From assembly GCA_011524615.1 (NCBI GenBank), contig WTJZ01000014.1, positions 1 through 11,465 on the forward strand: a DNA stretch of 11,465 nt. The letters run 5' to 3'. Below, one piece after another: positions 1 through 5,824 of the stretch (position 1 is the stretch's first letter; each line of letters begins with the position of its first letter). Source of the DNA: Akkermansiaceae bacterium. Lineage in GTDB: Bacteria > Verrucomicrobiota > Verrucomicrobiia > Verrucomicrobiales > Akkermansiaceae. Both the position numbers and the translations under genes were made by a program. The notes below the pieces were generated by a model. That model was not told where the DNA came from and did not search any database. It saw only the letters and a list, made by a program, of their open reading frames with translations.

Positions 1-76
1 CCTCGTCGCTAGCGCCCTCGGGATTGACAGATGGGATGCGGACTAACGATTGGAGTAGGTCAGTGCAGGATGTCAT
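1..76 (-). CDS. M20-family metallopeptidase, N-terminal fragment (cut by window edge)
   Basis: Reading the minus strand from the ATG at 76-74 gives an open frame of 25 codons to the window edge. It contains LLQSLVRIPSVNPEG, the characteristic N-terminal helix and strand of M20 zinc peptidases (ArgE, DapE, carboxypeptidase G2 and aminoacylase-1 relatives), where the pattern LVxIPSVNPxG is very common. Family members are usually 370-450 residues, so nearly all of the gene, including the metal ligands, lies outside the window. A purine-rich AAGG lies 8 bases upstream of the ATG as a possible ribosome binding site. Which amide bond it cleaves cannot be told from this piece. A competing plus-strand frame (3-110) shows no recognisable motif, so the minus-strand reading is preferred. 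Confidence 0.72.
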   Translation of the reverse strand, partial: MTSCTDLLQSLVRIPSVNPEGASDE

Positions 77-153
77 AGACCTAACCTTGCCCGCAGGCTT
101 CTATTGGTAAAGGGGAAAGTAAACCGCCACGCTTGGATTCGATTTTGATCAAC

Positions 154-180
154 CGCGAAAGGCGCGTAAAAACGCGAAAG
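154..180. repeat. CGCGAAAG direct repeat pair enclosing CGCGT-AAAA-ACGCG inverted repeat
   Basis: CGCGAAAG occurs at 154-161 and again at 173-180, starting 19 bases apart. Between and overlapping them, CGCGT (163-167) and ACGCG (172-176) form a perfect 5-base inverted repeat around AAAA. The block lies about 80-105 bases upstream of the minus-strand peptidase start. Two sites spaced by nearly two helical turns fit a regulator binding region, but no known operator is recognised and chance is possible. Confidence 0.35.
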
Positions 181-227
181 TGTTGGTGTATTGATCGTAA
201 ATGCGGGTGATGTCGAGGGGTGAAAAT

Positions 228-257
228 AGGAAAGAGTTTCCTCCTCATCTAAGGAGG
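228..257 (+). promoter_or_regulatory. Two mutually exclusive hairpins, the second masking a perfect Shine-Dalgarno sequence
   Basis: AGGAAA (228-233) and TTTCCT (237-242) form a 6-base stem with a GAG loop. CCTCCT (240-245) and AGGAGG (252-257) form a second 6-base stem with a CATCTA loop. The two share bases 240-242, so they cannot both form fully. AGGAGG is a full Shine-Dalgarno match, and six bases after it comes GTG (264-266), which opens a reading frame of only three codons (GTG GTT GTG TAG). This resembles leader or attenuator architecture. The real coding start of the next gene lies about 100 bases further on. The function is inferred from pattern only. Confidence 0.35.
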
Positions 258-372
258 TCTTTAGTGGTTGTGTAGTATCTATAGTGTGGAATGTGCTTGA
301 AAACGCTTCCTTAGTGGGGTAATTGAGTCGCTTGGTGCGAGTGAGTCTCTGAGTGAGTTGTTTGCATCCATT

Positions 373-1059
373 ATGAATATGAAGAGAATAACGATATTAC
401 TGTTGGCACTCGTTACGTTAATTAATGCCGAAATTGAGTATAAGAAAGTGACCGTTCTTAGTCGAGAGTATGTGGGTGTAGCGGTGGTTGAGTTTGATGA
501 TGTCTTACACGTTAAGTGTGGAGAGATAGATTCGGGAACATTGGACTCCTACCCCTTCCTGAGAGTATTGCAAAATGAGTGGCTCTTACTTTTGAACGAT
601 TTTGACCTTAGTCTAGAGACGTATTTGAGCTACTGCTATGTGGAAGACGAGGGGCATAAGCAGGAACTCACAGAGGGATATGAGCGAGCCTTAGAAAAGT
701 TTAAAACTGCTGACGATGTCCTTGGTACTCAATACGCTAAATACTTTTCCAACACCTATGTGAAAGGGGCTGTGTTTTATAAGATAGGGGATCTAGAATA
801 TTGCAATCTAGACTTTGGGTTTACCGAGGATTATGGTGACGACCAGATTTCAAATAAAATTGCAGTGAAGCAAGATGGGCTTTGGAAGCTTTATAGAGGG
901 GAATTGGATATCTTGTCCTTCAGCAAACAGCCTCTTGGCTCAATCGCAAAGATACAAAAGGCGATGGCAACAGGTAATCTCTTATACCTAGAGGGCGGGA
1001 GCGTTATGGTTCCTGTGACTGTAGAGGAAGAATCATACACAAGACCTGACCATGAATAA
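373..1059 (+). CDS. Exported protein of unknown function
   Basis: I do not recognise a family for this protein of about 228 residues. It begins MNMKRITILLLALV, a typical Sec signal peptide with cleavage likely after INA, so the product should be periplasmic, outer-membrane-associated or secreted. The frame is open from a TTG at 358, but the ATG at 373 (or the one at 379) places the charged residues correctly before the hydrophobic core; neither has a clear ribosome binding site. The mature part is acidic, with a helical stretch (EGYERALEKF), and near the C-terminal third IAVKQDGLWKLY, a strand pair of the kind seen in NTF2-like folds. Mature cysteines are few. The stop overlaps the next start by 8 bases (ATGAATAA), so the two genes are probably translated together. 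Base composition is AT-richer than in the core genes of the window. Confidence 0.75.
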   Translation: MNMKRITILLLALVTLINAEIEYKKVTVLSREYVGVAVVEFDDVLHVKCGEIDSGTLDSYPFLRVLQNEWLLLLNDFDLSLETYLSYCYVEDEGHKQELTEGYERALEKFKTADDVLGTQYAKYFSNTYVKGAVFYKIGDLEYCNLDFGFTEDYGDDQISNKIAVKQDGLWKLYRGELDILSFSKQPLGSIAKIQKAMATGNLLYLEGGSVMVPVTVEEESYTRPDHE

Positions 1060-1567
1060 TCTTTACAGGGTGTTATTAAGCATCGTTGTTCTCGTTGCTA
1101 ATGGATGGAGCCATGAATTTCCGCGTTCTGATGAAGAGGTGACTAGGCTCTCTATGATTATTGTCGATGGAGAGGTTATTCATAAGAAACTTCTTTCTTC
1201 CGAGACAATGGTAAATCCCGTAACGAAATTAAAATATGTTACCGAGGAATATGAATACACCTTTAAGGTGGTGAAAACGTTTCGTGGAGGTGAGTATCTA
1301 GAAGGGGACGTTCTGAGCCTGAATGAAAGCATTTGCTTTGGACCTGGTTTTAGCAAGTCTGTAAGCTTTAGTGTAGGGGACCGTTTTAGATACTTTTGGG
1401 GGAGAGGAAAATTAGTGGATGGTAAGTTGGTCGCTGATCAAATAGTGGTCGAACAGATGAAGTCTGAATCATACAAATTTTATGTAGAACGGCGTTTTGA
1501 AGCAAGGCCTGAACTCTTCGGGACACCTCTTAATTGTTCACACCTAGGCAGTGCAGAAGGTAAATAA
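1052..1567 (+). CDS. Exported protein, possible netrin/TIMP-like OB-fold domain
   Basis: This 171-residue protein has an N-terminal signal peptide (hydrophobic residues 7-16, cleavage probably between residues 16 and 20). The rest reads as a beta-rich domain: VDGEVI (residues 38-43), YTFKVVKTFRGG (69-80), EGDVLSL (84-90), a cysteine at 95, then VGDRFRYFWGRGKLVDG (108-124), and a second cysteine near the end (162). The order VxGEVI, YxFxVxKxFRGG, GDxLxL, C, VGDxFxxF resembles bacterial proteins with an OB-fold like the tissue inhibitor of metalloproteinases or netrin modules, though the usual N-terminal Cys-x-Cys is absent. C95 and C162 could form a disulfide. No enzyme motif is seen. It overlaps the preceding gene by 8 bases and so probably shares its operon and export route. 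The family assignment is tentative; the gene itself is well supported. Confidence 0.72.
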   Translation: MNNLYRVLLSIVVLVANGWSHEFPRSDEEVTRLSMIIVDGEVIHKKLLSSETMVNPVTKLKYVTEEYEYTFKVVKTFRGGEYLEGDVLSLNESICFGPGFSKSVSFSVGDRFRYFWGRGKLVDGKLVADQIVVEQMKSESYKFYVERRFEARPELFGTPLNCSHLGSAEGK

Positions 1568-1586
1568 TGGGCTTGGCTTAGCCATT
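1566..1586 (+). terminator. Weak stem-loop just after the two-gene operon
   Basis: AATGG (1566-1570) pairs with CCATT (1582-1586). After one bulged G, CT (1572-1573) pairs with AG (1580-1581), around the loop TGGCTT. It starts at the stop codon of the preceding gene. Only TTTCCC follows, so it lacks a proper T-tract and may be a processing or mRNA-stability hairpin rather than a terminator. Confidence 0.3.
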
Positions 1587-1638
1587 TCCCAAACAGTTCA
1601 CTTTCCGAGTCAGGCATCAAGGGCGTAAAGAATACCGA

Positions 1639-1658
1639 GAAGGGGGAATCACCCCTTC
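1639..1658. terminator. GAAGGGG/CCCCTTC stem-loop in the intergenic region
   Basis: GAAGGGG (1639-1645) and CCCCTTC (1652-1658) form a perfect 7-base stem with the loop GAATCA. Only CTTAA follows on the plus strand, with no run of T on either side. It could end or protect the upstream transcript. The rest of 1568-1805 shows no gene; a short ATG frame at 1704 stops after seven codons. Confidence 0.35.
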
Positions 1659-1778
1659 CTTAACGGGCGAGTGTCTGTTGCTTTAACTGTCACTTGTGGT
1701 AATATGGTGAAATTCGTGTATGAGTGATAATTTGTGCTGTGGAGCGATTTTTGTGGTCAATTGATAATGCGTAGCGTA

Positions 1779-1795
1779 AATATTTCTCAAATATT
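1779..1795. promoter_or_regulatory. Perfect inverted repeat AATATTT-CTC-AAATATT upstream of the third secreted gene
   Basis: A perfect 7-base inverted repeat with a 3-base spacer ends 10 bases before the chosen ATG at 1806. Its compact symmetric form and position fit an operator for a dimeric repressor, or a hairpin in the 5' leader near the ribosome binding site. No matching copy was noticed elsewhere in the window. In an AT-rich stretch such repeats also arise by chance. Confidence 0.35.
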
Positions 1796-1805
1796 AAAGA
1801 GACGT

Positions 1806-2375
1806 ATGATCAAGTATATATTCGCATTGATAAGCTTATTGCTTTCGGTTGAGTCAAACGCTGGAAACTTTGCTCTTGATGATAAGGGGGAGTCACTGAC
1901 GTTTACAGGCTATTACGTCTCACCTTCTGAAATCGACACCTTGGAGGAGCTAGTCGAGTCAGGCAGCTATAATGATGAAATAGAGGGTGCTTATAAGGTA
2001 GCTCTCAAACATTTTTATGATTTTGCGAAAGGTCTCTGTAAAGAGATGAATGATGAGAGTAAGATCGAGCTTAAAAACTTTTATGATGAGGGGTCTAGAG
2101 AGAGTTTACCGTTTCTTGTACTGCCTCAAGAAACGAGGCAGTTATTCGCTGAGAGGTGCATACTAAAAGCTAAGCCAATTGCGTTGGTAAAAAATGGTCA
2201 TTACTATAATCTGTACACCTACGATGAATCGATGAAGAGGGTCAACCCTTCAGCCTTTAACGTCTTATTAAGAGAGGATGACTCAGTATTTTTTGTCATC
2301 GACCAAGACCATGATATTGCGACATCTCCAGTCACACAAAAGTTTTTGGAATTGCTTTCAAAGGAGATTCAATAA
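1806..2375 (+). CDS. Exported protein of unknown function, possible distant paralogue of the first gene
   Basis: The frame is open from a GTG at 1734, but the ATG at 1806 is the sensible start: it gives a clean 19-residue signal peptide (MIKYIFALISLLLSVESNA, then GNF) and has a purine-rich AAAGAG just upstream. The product is then about 189 residues and should be exported. No known family is recognised. The mature part contains EGAYKVALKHF, followed about 66 residues later by IALVKNGHYYNLY. The gene at 373-1059 has EGYERALEKF followed 63 residues later by IAVKQDGLWKLY. This matching order and spacing suggests distant homology. There are two mature cysteines. Codon and base use is clearly AT-rich. 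The gene stands alone, separated from the two-gene operon upstream by about 240 bases, and it converges on accC. Confidence 0.72.
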   Translation: MIKYIFALISLLLSVESNAGNFALDDKGESLTFTGYYVSPSEIDTLEELVESGSYNDEIEGAYKVALKHFYDFAKGLCKEMNDESKIELKNFYDEGSRESLPFLVLPQETRQLFAERCILKAKPIALVKNGHYYNLYTYDESMKRVNPSAFNVLLREDDSVFFVIDQDHDIATSPVTQKFLELLSKEIQ

Positions 2376-2417
2376 GGGGGCTGTCTGATTTGCTTACTAG
2401 GTTTCGTCCTGAGAGCA

Positions 2418-2444
2418 TAAAAAAAGCCGCTCAGGTGAGCGGCT
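2418..2444 (-). terminator. Rho-independent terminator of the accBC operon
   Basis: AGCCGCTC (2425-2432) and GAGCGGCT (2437-2444) form a perfect 8-base, GC-rich stem with a 4-base loop. Read on the minus strand it is followed at once by seven T residues (the A-run at 2419-2425). It starts 25 bases after the accC stop codon, as expected for an intrinsic terminator. On the plus strand no T-run follows, so it probably stops accBC transcription much better than transcription of the converging plus-strand gene. Confidence 0.92.
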
Positions 2445-2468
2445 AGAAGATATGTAGTATCTGGTTGG

Positions 2469-3824
2469 TTACCCTTGGGTTTCCTTGATGTACTCTCCGA
2501 CCCAGTCGATACCATAGGTCCCGTTGATGAAGTCGGGGTGGTTAATGATTTCGAGTTGGAATGGGATAGTCGTCTTGATTCCCTTGATCATGAATTCCTT
2601 GAGAGCACGGTCCATACGCTTGATCGCGAGCTCACGAGTAGCTGCGGTTACGATGAGCTTAGCAATCATGGAGTCATAGTATGGAGGAACGGTGTATCCA
2701 GAGTAGACGTGTGTATCTACACGGACTCCCTTACCTCCAGGTGCGTACCAGAGCTCGATCTTACCAGGAGATGGAGCGAAGTTGTTGTATGGATCCTCTG
2801 CGTTGATACGGCACTCGATCGAGTGTCCACGAGGCGTCGCATTGAGAACGTGGTCTGAGAATGGTTCGCCTGCAGCAACACGGATCATCTCCTTGATGAG
2901 CTCACATCCCATGACTTCTTCTGTCACAGGGTGCTCTACCTGGATACGCGTGTTCATCTCCATGAAGTAGAAGTTTTCACCCGCTTCATCGACGAGGTAC
3001 TCGATCGTACCTGCGTTCTCGTAACCTGCCTCACGAATGAGAGAGACGGAAGCCTCACCCATTGCCTTACGCAGTTCGTCAGAGAGGAGAGGAGATGGGC
3101 ATTCTTCGATGATCTTTTGGTTACGGCGCTGCATAGAGCAGTCACGCTCACCGAGGTGGAGGTAGTTTCCGTGGCTGTCGCCAAAGACTTGGAACTCTAC
3201 GTGGTGTGGCTTGAGCACTAACTTCTCAAGGTAACAGTCACCATTGCTGAAGCAAGCGATCGCTTCTTGTGAGGCCTGAGTGTAGAGAGTCTCGAACTCG
3301 TCCTCGGAGAAACATGGGCGCATCCCTCGTCCACCACCGCCAGCAGTAGCCTTGATCATAACGGGGTATCCGATGCGTGCCGCCTCTTCCTTACCATGAG
3401 CTGCGTCACGGAGGATGCCTTCTGACCCAGGAGTCACAGGTACTCCTGCACGGACAGCAGTGTCTCTCGCGGTGTTCTTGTCACCCATCTTGCGAATCAC
3501 GTCTGCAGATGGTCCGATGAACTTGATGTTAGAGCTCTCACAGATTTCCGCGAAGCGTGCGTTCTCAGAGAGGAATCCGTAACCTGGGTGGATGGCCTCA
3601 GCCTCTGCGATCTCAGCAGCAGCGAGGATACGGTCAGGCTTGAGGTAACTCTCGGCACTAGGTCCAGGTCCGATACAGACGGCCTCGTCAGCGAGCTGGA
3701 CATGCATAGAGTCTACGTCTGCCTCTGAGTATACTGCTACAGAAGTGATGCCGAGCTCACGACATGCACGGATGATGCGGAGAGCGATTTCCCCACGGTT
3801 AGCAATGAGAACTTTCTTAAACAT
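2469..3824 (-). CDS. accC: Acetyl-CoA carboxylase, biotin carboxylase subunit
   Basis: This subunit uses ATP and bicarbonate to carboxylate the biotin carried on AccB, the first half-reaction of malonyl-CoA synthesis for fatty acids, in the cytoplasm. At 451 residues it matches the usual AccC length (about 450). The N-terminal carboxylase domain opens with KVLIANRGEIALRIIRA (residues 4-20). The ATP-grasp part shows K116, the glycine-rich loop GYPVMIKATAGGGGRGMR (152-169), the catalytic-region CSMQRRNQKIIEECP (229-243), and the metal and bicarbonate site EMNTRIQVEHPVTE (289-302). The C-terminal carboxylase domain carries IECRINAEDP (336-345). All key residues appear present, so the enzyme should be active. 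It follows accB by 21 bases and should be co-transcribed. No clear Shine-Dalgarno sequence precedes the ATG. Confidence 0.98.
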   Translation of the reverse strand: MFKKVLIANRGEIALRIIRACRELGITSVAVYSEADVDSMHVQLADEAVCIGPGPSAESYLKPDRILAAAEIAEAEAIHPGYGFLSENARFAEICESSNIKFIGPSADVIRKMGDKNTARDTAVRAGVPVTPGSEGILRDAAHGKEEAARIGYPVMIKATAGGGGRGMRPCFSEDEFETLYTQASQEAIACFSNGDCYLEKLVLKPHHVEFQVFGDSHGNYLHLGERDCSMQRRNQKIIEECPSPLLSDELRKAMGEASVSLIREAGYENAGTIEYLVDEAGENFYFMEMNTRIQVEHPVTEEVMGCELIKEMIRVAAGEPFSDHVLNATPRGHSIECRINAEDPYNNFAPSPGKIELWYAPGGKGVRVDTHVYSGYTVPPYYDSMIAKLIVTAATRELAIKRMDRALKEFMIKGIKTTIPFQLEIINHPDFINGTYGIDWVGEYIKETQG

Positions 3825-3845
3825 GCGTTGCGGAGTAATGGGGGA

Positions 3846-4325
3846 TTATCCAATGCGGAAGAGGTCGTCACCAAATTGTACTGGTGTGCCGTCCGCTACA
3901 CAGATTTCTGTGATCTTGCCTGATTTCTCAGCCTTGATCTCGTTCATCACCTTCATCGCCTCGATGATGCAGATGGTTTGACCTTCGCTGATGGTGTCAC
4001 CTACGTTCACGAATGCATCTGCATCTGGAGCTGGCTTTTGGTAGAATGTACCGACCATTGGAGAAGTGATTGCTTCACCTGCAGGTGCTGGAGCTGCCGC
4101 TGGTGCGCCTGCTGGAGCCGCCGCTACTGGAGCAGGTGCGGCAGCAACTGGTGCAGCGGCTGGAGCTGCAGAAATGCTTGGTAGTGCAGCAAGGAGGTCT
4201 TTTGCTGCTTCGATGTCTGAACCTTTCTTGAGTTCGAGCTCGAATTCTTCTTTTTCTAAACGAAAGTGAGATAACCCATGCTCATCCATGAGTTCGACTA
4301 GTTGACGAATATCTTGTAAATCCAC
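3846..4325 (-). CDS. accB: Acetyl-CoA carboxylase, biotin carboxyl carrier protein (BCCP)
   Basis: BCCP carries biotin between biotin carboxylase and the carboxyltransferase. The 159-residue protein has the usual layout: an N-terminal helical part (IRQLVELMDEHGLSHFRLE, residues 6-24), a long Ala/Pro-rich flexible linker (about 52-83), and a C-terminal biotinyl domain with the thumb (YQKPAPDADAFVNVGD, 95-110). The biotin site is EAMKVM, with the acceptor lysine at K125. The residue after the lysine is valine, whereas the classic bacterial motif has methionine. The start is GTG at 4325; the only upstream codons before an in-frame stop are not usable starts, and the N-terminus from GTG matches the family. 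No ribosome binding site is evident. It is the first gene of the accB-accC operon; the carboxyltransferase genes accA and accD are not in the window. Confidence 0.97.
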   Translation of the reverse strand: MDLQDIRQLVELMDEHGLSHFRLEKEEFELELKKGSDIEAAKDLLAALPSISAAPAAAPVAAAPAPVAAAPAGAPAAAPAPAGEAITSPMVGTFYQKPAPDADAFVNVGDTISEGQTICIIEAMKVMNEIKAEKSGKITEICVADGTPVQFGDDLFRIG

Positions 4326-4392
4326 GGCTAATGCTGATTTTTGTGTTTCGATACCCTATGACTTATGTTTAACAGCAGTCAAGAAAACAGCA
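4326..4392. promoter_or_regulatory. Divergent promoter region between accB and trmB
   Basis: Only 67 bases separate the two divergent starts, so both promoters must lie here or inside the genes. On the minus strand TTGACT (4382-4377) matches 5 of 6 bases of the -35 consensus. The best -10 candidate, TAGGGT 18 bases further, is poor. On the plus strand TTGTGT (4341-4346) with TATGTT (4364-4369) at 17-base spacing is a weak pair. No operator is recognised. Confidence 0.4.
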
Positions 4393-5040
4393 ATGAAAAC
4401 GACATTCCCGATCAACGAAAAGGCGTCTGAGCAGCTAGGGCGCGAGGTGTTTACTAATGAATTTGTCCCCGCAGACTTCTTCAAGGAGCAGGAATTGTCG
4501 GACTTGTTTGAGCGTGATGCACCAACAGAGATCGATCTTGGTTGTGGAGATGGTTCATTTCTTATCCAACTGGCCCAGCAGTACCCTGAGCGAAACTTCC
4601 TCGGAGTAGAGCGTCTCATGGGGCGTGTTAAAAAGGTTTGTAAAAAGGCGTACAGAGCGAACTTAACGAACGTTAAGGTGCTCCGATTAGAGACTTTGTA
4701 CACGGTTCAGTGGTTATTACCGAAGAATTCGTTCGATCGGATTCACCTGATTTGCCCTGATCCATGGCCGAAGGAGAAGCACCATAAGAATCGACTCATG
4801 CAGGAGCCGTTCTTCGAGGCTGTACATCAGTTATTAAAGCCGACGGGGGAGTACCTCTTCCGTACGGACCATGAGGAGTACTATGACTGGTCGGTAGAGA
4901 AGATGGCCGAGTTCCCTAAGTTCAAAACGATCGAGTGGAATGAAGAGGACTTCTTCTATCCTAAGTCGGACTTTCAACTCCAATGGGAGGCCGAAGGGAA
5001 GAGATTACATAATATGCGCTGTCTCAAGGTGGAGGCATAA
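4393..5040 (+). CDS. trmB: tRNA (guanine-N7-)-methyltransferase
   Basis: TrmB uses S-adenosylmethionine to make m7G at position 46 in the variable loop of many tRNAs. The 215-residue product has the Rossmann-type SAM site EIDLGCGDGSFLIQLA (residues 46-61), the family hallmark PDPWPKEKHHKNRL (122-135), and FRTDHEEYYDW (156-166), with the substrate-side C-terminal segment DFQLQWEAEGKRLHNM (193-208). Length and motif order are normal for TrmB. The ATG at 4393 is preceded by AAGAAAACAG, a weak ribosome binding site. It is transcribed divergently from accB and followed 63 bases later by a HAD phosphatase. No function-breaking change is seen. Confidence 0.96.
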   Translation: MKTTFPINEKASEQLGREVFTNEFVPADFFKEQELSDLFERDAPTEIDLGCGDGSFLIQLAQQYPERNFLGVERLMGRVKKVCKKAYRANLTNVKVLRLETLYTVQWLLPKNSFDRIHLICPDPWPKEKHHKNRLMQEPFFEAVHQLLKPTGEYLFRTDHEEYYDWSVEKMAEFPKFKTIEWNEEDFFYPKSDFQLQWEAEGKRLHNMRCLKVEA

Positions 5041-5068
5041 GTCTCTCTGTTGCTTACGCTCTTTTCAC

Positions 5069-5082
5069 TTGCAAATATGCAA
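5069..5082. promoter_or_regulatory. Inverted repeat TTGCA-AATA-TGCAA between trmB and the HAD gene
   Basis: TTGCA (5069-5073) and TGCAA (5078-5082) form a perfect 5-base inverted repeat with a 4-base spacer, 21 bases before the HAD phosphatase ATG. It overlaps the region where a promoter for that gene would lie (a TTGCTT at 5050-5055 could be a -35). It may be an operator or chance symmetry; no T-run follows, so a terminator is unlikely. Confidence 0.25.
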
Positions 5083-5103
5083 TGCTGTCGCACTTAAAGA
5101 GGT

Positions 5104-5763
5104 ATGAGCAAATATGAAGTAGTCTTATTCGACTTTGACGGGACGATCGTGGATACGGAGTGGATCATCTACGAGGAGGTACAGGCTATCTTTCACCGCG
5201 AGGGGCAGGAACTGCCTCTCACCGAGTATGTGAAGTGTATTGGTAGCAGCTATGAGGCCTGGTCACCACAGACGTACCTAGAGGAGTTGACGGGCAAGAG
5301 CTATGACTGGGAGACTCTGCGTGCGGAGCGCAATAAGAAGATTAGAGCACGACTCGCTGACCAAGGGCCTGTCGCTGGAGCGGTAGAGGCTCTCGAGTAT
5401 ACTCAGCAGAATGGAGTGCGTCTCGGGGTGGTCTCTAGTTCGACTCATGACTGGGTGGATAATTGGTTAGAGAAGCTAGATCTCGCGAGCTACTTTGAGC
5501 ATGTGACGTGTCGTGGAGATGCTCCACGCATCAAGCCTGCTCCCGATCTCTATCTCAAAGGAGCAGAGCGAATGGGCGTCGCTCCAGAGAAGTGTCTCGT
5601 CATAGAGGACTCGCGTAACGGAATGCTCGCTGCTCTCGAGGCAGGGATGGATGTCGTGGCAGTGCCAAATCGGATCACCACGGTATCGGACTTTAGCGAG
5701 GCTCTCGTAGTGCTGGATTCTCTAGAGGACTACGCCAAGGTATTATCGTTTTATTTGACTTAG
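5104..5763 (+). CDS. HAD-superfamily phosphatase (beta-phosphoglucomutase / DOG phosphatase-like)
   Basis: This is a 219-residue haloacid-dehalogenase-type phosphatase or phosphomutase of the cytoplasm. Motif I is DFDGT with nucleophile D10 and acid/base D12. A helical cap follows (about residues 15-90). Motif II is VVSSSTHDW (S111-S113), motif III is the lysine in RIKPAPD (K144), and motif IV is VIEDSRNG (E168, D169), followed by AALEAGM. The cap between motifs I and II puts it in the subfamily of sugar-phosphate phosphatases and beta-phosphoglucomutases. The substrate cannot be named, since small sugar phosphates, phosphoglycolate and nucleotides are all hydrolysed by close relatives. AGAGG lies only two bases before the ATG, which is too close for an ideal Shine-Dalgarno, yet the start must be here because motif I begins at residue 9. 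Confidence 0.9.
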   Translation: MSKYEVVLFDFDGTIVDTEWIIYEEVQAIFHREGQELPLTEYVKCIGSSYEAWSPQTYLEELTGKSYDWETLRAERNKKIRARLADQGPVAGAVEALEYTQQNGVRLGVVSSSTHDWVDNWLEKLDLASYFEHVTCRGDAPRIKPAPDLYLKGAERMGVAPEKCLVIEDSRNGMLAALEAGMDVVAVPNRITTVSDFSEALVVLDSLEDYAKVLSFYLT

Positions 5764-5809
5764 AGTCTTCTGTCTCACGTACGGGGGCGGCATGGGATAT
5801 GCTTTGTGT

Positions 5810-5815
5810 AGGTGG
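5810..5815 (+). promoter_or_regulatory. Ribosome binding site deciding the PEP-CTERM protein start
   Basis: AGGTGG, one mismatch from the full Shine-Dalgarno sequence, lies 9 bases before the ATG at 5825. An upstream in-frame ATG at 5792 has no such site and would add eleven polar residues before the signal peptide, so 5825 is the better start. Confidence 0.6.
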
Positions 5816-5824
5816 AACAACACC

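Larger units (their letters stand above)
77..372. other. Non-coding leader between divergent genes, rich in short repeats
   Basis: About 300 bases separate the minus-strand peptidase start from the first plus-strand gene, and no convincing gene lies in them. The stretch holds the palindrome TTGATCAA (145-152), two copies of CGCGAAAG around a small inverted repeat (154-180), two overlapping hairpins (228-257), and an 8-base direct repeat, GAGTGAGT, at 339-346 and 351-358 just before the first gene. Promoters for both directions should lie here, but no -35/-10 pair matches well enough to call. Confidence 0.5.

Noticed and set aside
3..110. Plus-strand open frame at the left edge that could be the C-terminus of a gene
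   Set aside because: Its translation shows no family motif, while the minus strand of the same bases reads a clear M20 peptidase N-terminus.
2475..3221. Several plus-strand open frames inside accC, and long frames opposite accB
   Set aside because: They are shadows of the strongly conserved minus-strand accC and accB genes, with low-complexity or motif-free translations.
5755..5760. TTGACT as a -35 for the PEP-CTERM gene
   Set aside because: The bases at -10 distance are CGTACG, which do not resemble the consensus.
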